Positions 60,195 through 62,499 of a stretch of DNA of 62,499 bases are shown here, in pieces. The DNA lies in NCBI GenBank assembly GCA_050944055.1, contig JBMNQI010000004.1, positions 1 to 62,499 of the forward strand. Direction: 5' to 3'. The notes below the pieces were generated by a model. The model ran no database searches, was not told where the DNA came from, and was given only the letters and a program-made list of their open reading frames with translations. The stretch is from JBMNQI01 sp050944055. Lineage in GTDB: Bacteria > Bacillota > Clostridia > Oscillospirales > Oscillospiraceae. The stretch's first letter is position 1. Each line of letters opens with the position of its first letter. The position numbers and the translations under genes are program-made.

Positions 60195-61966
60195 CAGTAG
60201 CTCTCTCCCTTCGCGACTATGTCCTCAATCTCCGTTTCCATATCTCTGGTTATGGCGGCGTAGGTTTCCTTGTATTCCTCGACGGGTACGCTCTTTGCGC
60301 GGCCTATGCGCTCTCGCGAGGGTATCTTAAACAGCGAGTTCATATCCGCGCCTTTCTGCAGGGCCGCCCGGCAGAGCCTGTCATAATCCAGTATCATCGA
60401 CAAGAGCTTAAACTGGCGGTCATATGAGGAATAGCTGTCCACCTCGGCAAACGCGTTCTGCTGCAAAAAGTCCTCTCTGATCATTTTCGCCGTCTCCATT
60501 GTCAGGCGGTCGTCCGGTGAAAGCGAATCCTGCCCGACGAGCTTTACAATCTCCTCAAGCTCGGCCTCCTCCTGGAGAATTGACATCGCTTTTTCACGGT
60601 TTTTCAAAAACGCGGGAGATATTTGAGCGTCATACCATTGGCGCAGGTTGTCAAGGTATAGCGTGTACGAGTTGAGCCAGTTTATGGCGGGGAAGTGACG
60701 GCGGTACGCGAGAGAGGCGTCAAGAGCCCAGAATACCTTGACAATTCGCATGGTCGCCTGCGACACAGGTTCTGAAAGGTCGCCGCCCGGAGGTGATACG
60801 GCGCCGATTGCCGTCAGGCTGCCGCGCCTGTCTTCGTCAGAACCGACGCACTGCACGCATCCGGCGCGCTCGTAAAACTGCGCGAGCCGGGAAGCCAGAT
60901 ATGCGGGATAGCCTTCTTCGCCGGGCATCTCCTCCAGGCGCCCTGACATTTCGCGCAGGGCTTCGGCCCAGCGGGAGGTAGAGTCGGCTATGACCGCGAC
61001 GTCGTAGCCCATGTCCCTGAAATATTCCGCTATTGTAATGCCTGTGTATATGGAAGCCTCTCGCGCGGCAACCGGCATATCCGATGTGTTTGCTATAAGC
61101 ACCGTGCGTTTCATGAGGGGCTCTCCGGTGTGCGGGTCTTTTAGCTCCGGGAATTCCATGAGAACGTCGGTCATCTCGTTTCCGCGTTCACCGCATCCGA
61201 TGTAGACAACGACGTCGACGTCAGACCATTTTGCCAGCTGATGCTGAACGACCGTCTTGCCTGAGCCGAATGGGCCGGGAACGGCAGCCGTGCCGCCCTT
61301 GGCTAGAGGGAACATCGTGTCGATTACACGCTGACCGGAGTTAAGCGGGCGGTCTGGCACAAATTTCTTTTTATATGGGCGTCCAATGCGGACCGGCCAT
61401 TTCTGCATCATTGTGATCGGGATGACTGTACCGTCCTCTTTTTTCAGAGTCGCCACCGTATCAAGGACCGTATATTCTCCGGACTCGATGCTCTCAATCA
61501 CACCGGATAGGCCTACCGGGATCATAATCCGGTGCTCAAGAACCGCAGTTTCCTGGACGGTGCCGATTATATCGCCGCCGACTACGGCGTCGCCTGCTTT
61601 TGCGGTCGCATTGAAATGCCACTTCTTTTCCCGGGAAATGGCGGGGACCTCTATTCCGCGGGTTATTGTCGGCCCGGATATCCTGCGGATTTCCGTAAGC
61701 GGGCGCTGTATACCGTCGTAAATATTTTCAATGAGGCCAGGGCCAAGCTCAACCGAGAGTGGGGAACCGGTGGTCTCCACTTCGGCGCCCGGTCCCAGTC
61801 CGCTTGTCTCTTCATAAACCTGTATCGAAGCCGTATCGCCGTTCATCGTAAGGATTTCTCCGACGAGGTGCTGCTCGCCGACTCGGACAACGTCCGACAT
61901 GCTGGCGTGTGCAAGCCCGTCCGCTACGACAAGCGGACCGGAAACCTTAACAATTCTACCGCTCAT
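60194..61966 (-). CDS. atpA: V/A-type ATP synthase subunit A
   Basis: 590 residues, catalytic subunit with P-loop GPFGSGKTVVQHQ (about 232-244), the inserted A-specific domain (about 115-190), GERGNEMTDVL and SRWAEALREMSGRLEEMPGEEGYPAYL. In clostridia these complexes pump Na+ or H+ by hydrolysis or make ATP; the ion cannot be read from this subunit. Confidence 0.96.
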   Translation of the reverse strand: MSGRIVKVSGPLVVADGLAHASMSDVVRVGEQHLVGEILTMNGDTASIQVYEETSGLGPGAEVETTGSPLSVELGPGLIENIYDGIQRPLTEIRRISGPTITRGIEVPAISREKKWHFNATAKAGDAVVGGDIIGTVQETAVLEHRIMIPVGLSGVIESIESGEYTVLDTVATLKKEDGTVIPITMMQKWPVRIGRPYKKKFVPDRPLNSGQRVIDTMFPLAKGGTAAVPGPFGSGKTVVQHQLAKWSDVDVVVYIGCGERGNEMTDVLMEFPELKDPHTGEPLMKRTVLIANTSDMPVAAREASIYTGITIAEYFRDMGYDVAVIADSTSRWAEALREMSGRLEEMPGEEGYPAYLASRLAQFYERAGCVQCVGSDEDRRGSLTAIGAVSPPGGDLSEPVSQATMRIVKVFWALDASLAYRRHFPAINWLNSYTLYLDNLRQWYDAQISPAFLKNREKAMSILQEEAELEEIVKLVGQDSLSPDDRLTMETAKMIREDFLQQNAFAEVDSYSSYDRQFKLLSMILDYDRLCRAALQKGADMNSLFKIPSRERIGRAKSVPVEEYKETYAAITRDMETEIEDIVAKGESY

Positions 61967-62029
61967 TAGCTGTACCTGCTTTCTCTAAATGGTGTTCAGG
62001 CCGAATTACCGGCCGCTCGGAAAACCTTT

Positions 62030-62341
62030 TTATCCAAGTATATCGGCTCCGACCGCGCGTTCCACAGAGCTTTTCAGCGCTTTCTGGCCGAGGCTGAGGC
62101 TGCCTTCCTTGCCCGGTATAAGAATAATTGCGGGTGTGACGCTGTCCTTATACCTCGCTATATCCTGCGTGAGTTTGACTGACAGCTGCTCGGTCATATA
62201 TATTATCGCGTAGTTGCTCCGTGCAAGCCTGTGAAGCGTTTCTTTTGCAGCTTCAGCATCTTCGGTCGGAAAGACGTCCAGTCCGAGCGCCTTGAATCCG
62301 ATAACGCTCTCTCTGTCTCCGAGAACTGCGATTTTATACAT
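62030..62341 (-). CDS. atpF: V/A-type ATP synthase subunit F
   Basis: 103 residues with the family start MYKIAVLGDRESVIGFKALG and the CheY-like fold. The start is ATG at 62341; a GTG at 62350 has slightly better ribosome-site spacing but adds three unconserved residues. Its N-terminus overlaps subunit C by a few bases. Confidence 0.92.
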   Translation of the reverse strand: MYKIAVLGDRESVIGFKALGLDVFPTEDAEAAKETLHRLARSNYAIIYMTEQLSVKLTQDIARYKDSVTPAIILIPGKEGSLSLGQKALKSSVERAVGADILG

Positions 62342-62499
62342 AGTTTTCACGCAGCCTTTCCCTAATGGTTTCAGGCTTCAGGCCCGAATAGAGCCCCATC
62401 ATTATTATCCTCGCTGCCGTTATGCTGCTTTCGACGGCAAAGATGAAGGCTATAACCGGATGCTCTCCGAAGCTTACCCAACGAGCCTTTGATATATAA
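62334..62499 (-). CDS. atpC: V/A-type ATP synthase subunit C (partial)
   Basis: Only the last 54 codons are in the window, truncated by its edge. The C-terminus (GEHPVIAFIFAVESSITAAR then GLKPETIRERLRENYV) matches the end of subunit C/AtpC, which joins the central stalk to the membrane ring. The remainder and the upstream subunits (I, K, E) should lie beyond 62499. Confidence 0.85.
   Translation of the reverse strand, partial: YISKARWVSFGEHPVIAFIFAVESSITAARIIMMGLYSGLKPETIRERLRENYV

Overview
The window is a dense stretch of about 62.5 kb from a spore-forming, anaerobic, low- to mid-GC Firmicute of class Clostridia. The gene style (six-cysteine ranthipeptide pair, PPi-dependent phosphofructokinase, V/A-type ATPase, complete spoIIIA operon) suggests an Oscillospirales-like lineage; genus or species cannot be read from the sequence alone. 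No phage, insertion sequence, CRISPR array, rRNA or tRNA was recognised. Most of it is conserved chromosomal backbone. Layout: 1-4.2 kb carries murI, a DUF1934 gene, argS and a homocysteine methyltransferase-type protein. 4.2-5.3 kb holds spmA-spmB on the minus strand. 5.5-8.4 kb holds an AbrB-type regulator, yajC, a small membrane protein and the scfA-scfB ranthipeptide system. 8.7-14.9 kb holds spoIIM, xerD, degV, uppP and ftsK/spoIIIE. 15.1-19.9 kb is spoIIIAA-AH, the mother-cell half of the feeding-tube complex that links mother cell and forespore. 20-30.5 kb holds asp23, nusB, xseA-xseB, ispA, a large non-coding RNA, its membrane partner, dxs, tlyA, nadK, argR and recN. 30.5-42.6 kb holds tyrS, lipoproteins, a D,D-carboxypeptidase, a comEA-response regulator-histidine kinase-GerMN cluster, a decayed OMP-decarboxylase-like protein, a phosphatase-acetyltransferase fusion and a Spo0A-type regulator. 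42.6-49.1 kb holds divergent PPi-phosphofructokinase and aldolase, an SLH protein, rodA, tsaE-tsaB and upp. 49.2-58 kb holds ddl, murF, an ABC-F ATPase, a DUF218 protein, prfA, tsaC, coaE and an M18 aminopeptidase. 58.1-62.5 kb holds the C-F-A-B-D end of a V/A-ATPase operon on the minus strand, cut by the window edge. The most striking element is the roughly 620-nt gap between ispA and dxs (about 23524-24145). It has its own promoter, strong hairpins and no plausible protein, and is followed by a membrane protein carrying DVVGD and GKAVG motifs. Size, synteny and partner gene match OLE RNA and OapA, a membrane ribonucleoprotein normally embedded in isoprenoid operons. Other notable points are a histidine kinase and dxs that appear to lack any ATG/GTG/TTG at the required position (candidate ATT/ATA starts), a PyrF-like protein missing most of its catalytic lysine/aspartate set, a Spo0A with Gly in place of the second acidic-pocket Asp, a terminator that buries the next gene's Shine-Dalgarno, and a tandem 72-nt palindromic repeat. 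Functionally the genes cover sporulation (spmAB, spoIIM, spoIIIA, Spo0A, possibly dacF), peptidoglycan precursor supply and synthesis (murI, uppP, ddl, murF, rodA), isoprenoid supply (ispA, dxs), translation (argS, tyrS, prfA, tsaB/C/E, tlyA) and energy metabolism (PPi-PFK, aldolase, V/A-ATPase).
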